Positions 24,678 through 25,850 of a stretch of DNA of 25,850 nucleotides are shown in pieces (position 1 is the stretch's first letter; the number at the start of each line of letters is the position of its first letter). The notes under the pieces were generated by a model. The model did not search any database and was not told the DNA's origin. It saw only the letters and a program-made list of their open reading frames with translations. Both the position numbers and the translations under genes were made by a program. Origin of the DNA: JAVDCA01 sp035764045 (lineage in GTDB: Bacteria; Pseudomonadota; Alphaproteobacteria; Rhizobiales; Xanthobacteraceae); NCBI GenBank assembly GCA_035764045.1, contig DASTZX010000258.1, positions 1 through 25,850 of the forward strand. Reading direction: 5' to 3'.

Positions 24678-24929
24678 TCCCCGCCCGGGCGGGCACCTGC
24701 GGGGGCGGATCCCTCCGGGACTTGTCCGTGTCGGGGCTGATCCCCCCGCTGGGTACGACTGAACAACGATTCAGCGGTTTGGTAATTTTGCAACCCTCTT
24801 AGCCCTATTAACGGATTGTTCCGGCCGCCCGGCCGTCTTACATCAGGGACAGGCGGATTCGCCCGTCCCGGCCGGACTTTCGCGGCTTTCGCCGGTTAAT
24901 CGGGGTTCGCCCTCCAGCAGGATTCCAGG
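24678..24929 (+). promoter_or_regulatory. Gap between sucD and sucA with a candidate terminator/attenuator and an AT-rich stretch
   Basis: No gene is seen. A stem of nine pairs, two of them G-U (24746-24754 with 24769-24777, 14-base loop), is followed by TTTGGTAATTTT (24778-24789), a weak intrinsic terminator or attenuator. The following AT-rich stretch to about 24820 (ATTTTGCAACCCTCTTAGCCCTATTAACGG in part) may hold a promoter for sucA, but I could not place a convincing -35/-10 pair. The remainder up to the sucA ribosome-binding site is GC-rich. Confidence 0.3.
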
Positions 24930-25850
24930 ATGTCTCGCCAAGACGCCAATGCGGCCTTCGCCCAGAGCTCGTTTCTCTATGGCGGCAACGCTGCCTACAT
25001 CGAAGATCTGCAAGCCCGCTACGAGGCCGACCCGAAGTCGGTCGACGCCGAGTGGCAGGCCTTCTTCGCGAGCCTCAAGGACACCCCGGCCGAGGTCGCG
25101 CGCAGCGCCCGCGGGCCGTCGTGGGAGCGGGCCGACTGGCCGCGTCCCGAGCGCGGCGAGCTCGTCTCCGCCCTCGACGGGGACTGGGGGGAAGTCGAAA
25201 AGTCCCTCGGAGGCAAGGTCCGGGCCCGGGCTCAGGCCGCCGGCGCCGAGGTCACGACTGCCGAGGTTCAACGCGCGACCCGCGATTCGATCCGCGCCCT
25301 GATGCTGATCCGCGCCTACCGGATGCGCGGCCATCTGCACGCCAATCTCGACCCGCTCGGCCTCGAGCCGCCGCGCGACCACGAGGAGCTCGACCCGCGC
25401 ACCTACGGCTTCAGCGACGCCGATCTCGACCGCCCGATCTTCCTCGATCATGTGCTCGGGCTGGAATTCGGCACGCTGCGCCAGATCGTCGCCATCCTGC
25501 GCCGCACCTACTGCCAGACGCTCGGCGTCGAATTCATGCACATCTCCGACCCGACCCAGAAAGCCTGGATCCAGGAGCGCATCGAGGGGCCCGACAAGGA
25601 GATCACCTTCACGCGCGAGGGCAAGCGCGCGATCCTCAACAAGCTGGTCGAGGCGGAAGGCTTCGAGAAATTCTGCGACGTCAAGTTCACCGGCACCAAG
25701 CGCTTCGGCCTCGACGGCGGCGAGTCGCTGATCCCGGCGCTCGAGCAGATCATCAAGCGCGGCGGCGCGCTCGGCGTCAAAGAGATCGTCATCGGCATGG
25801 CGCACCGCGGCCGGCTCAACGTGCTGGCCCAGGTGATGGGCAAGCCGCAC
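24930..25850 (+). CDS. sucA: 2-oxoglutarate dehydrogenase E1 component SucA (5' part, runs off the window)
   Basis: The first 307 codons of the thiamine-diphosphate E1 subunit that decarboxylates 2-oxoglutarate; the gene continues beyond 25850. The start MSRQDANAAFAQSSFLYGGNAAYIEDLQ, the peripheral-subunit-binding helix (YEADPKSVDAEWQAFFASL), the LMLIRAYRMRGHLHANLDPLG segment, EFMHISDPTQKAWIQERIEG and GCDVKFTGTKRFGLDGGESLIPAL-like sequence, then VIGMAHRGRLNVL, are diagnostic for OdhA/SucA. AGGATTCCAGG just upstream of the ATG is the likely ribosome-binding site. Together with mdh and sucCD it forms the classic alphaproteobacterial TCA cluster, but a 252-base gap suggests a separate or attenuated transcript. 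Confidence 0.97.
   Translation, partial: MSRQDANAAFAQSSFLYGGNAAYIEDLQARYEADPKSVDAEWQAFFASLKDTPAEVARSARGPSWERADWPRPERGELVSALDGDWGEVEKSLGGKVRARAQAAGAEVTTAEVQRATRDSIRALMLIRAYRMRGHLHANLDPLGLEPPRDHEELDPRTYGFSDADLDRPIFLDHVLGLEFGTLRQIVAILRRTYCQTLGVEFMHISDPTQKAWIQERIEGPDKEITFTREGKRAILNKLVEAEGFEKFCDVKFTGTKRFGLDGGESLIPALEQIIKRGGALGVKEIVIGMAHRGRLNVLAQVMGKPH

Overview
The window is about 25.9 kb of GC-rich, densely packed chromosome from an alphaproteobacterium, most likely Hyphomicrobiales (Bradyrhizobium/Rhodopseudomonas/Xanthobacteraceae-like). The taxon is inferred from protein character, from the mtaB tail, ftsY, yciB, ccm and acnA neighbourhood, from the mdh-sucC-sucD-sucA order, and from GC-rich palindromic intergenic repeats typical of that order. 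No phage, transposase, tRNA, rRNA or CRISPR array was seen. This is core housekeeping DNA with small structured elements scattered through it.

Layout, left to right. 1-3.5 kb: the end of mtaB (tRNA modification), a bipartite palindromic repeat, a PPOX-type flavoprotein, a minus-strand RluA-like pseudouridine synthase that carries an in-frame repeat insertion, then ftsY and yciB. 3.5-6.5 kb: a minus-strand cytochrome c maturation operon, ccmA-ccmB-ccmC-ccmD-ccmG, with ccmD only 58 codons long. The ccmA reading frame is extended by repeat-like sequence up to the ccmB start. 6.6-9.5 kb: acnA (aconitase) behind a leader with two perfect inverted repeats. 9.6-13.6 kb: a secreted DUF1223 protein, a minus-strand terminator with a possible 30-codon gene, DUF2794, a GNAT acetyltransferase, and two tandem Bax-inhibitor-1 paralogues. 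13.7-18.5 kb: a minus-strand YbbA/YbbP-type ABC exporter operon with an unassigned polytopic membrane protein between ATPase and permease, divergent from tesA. 18.6-21.4 kb: thpR, a second GNAT gene and zapE, whose start is preceded by a striking hairpin. 21.6-25.85 kb: mdh, sucC, sucD and the first 307 codons of sucA.

Functional themes: TCA-cycle genes (acnA, mdh, sucCD, sucA) and cytochrome c biogenesis support respiratory metabolism. ftsY, yciB and zapE serve the envelope, secretion and division. mtaB, the RluA-like enzyme and thpR act on RNA. The ABC transporter with TesA is a conserved pairing probably handling hydrophobic envelope compounds.

No wholly new multi-gene defence or mobile system was found. 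The items most worth a second look are the repeats captured inside or at the end of coding genes (rluA-like, ccmA), the orphan minus-strand terminator with a tiny ORF near 10.5 kb, the extra membrane protein inside the YbbAP-type operon, the Shine-Dalgarno hairpin in front of zapE, and the structured acnA leader.
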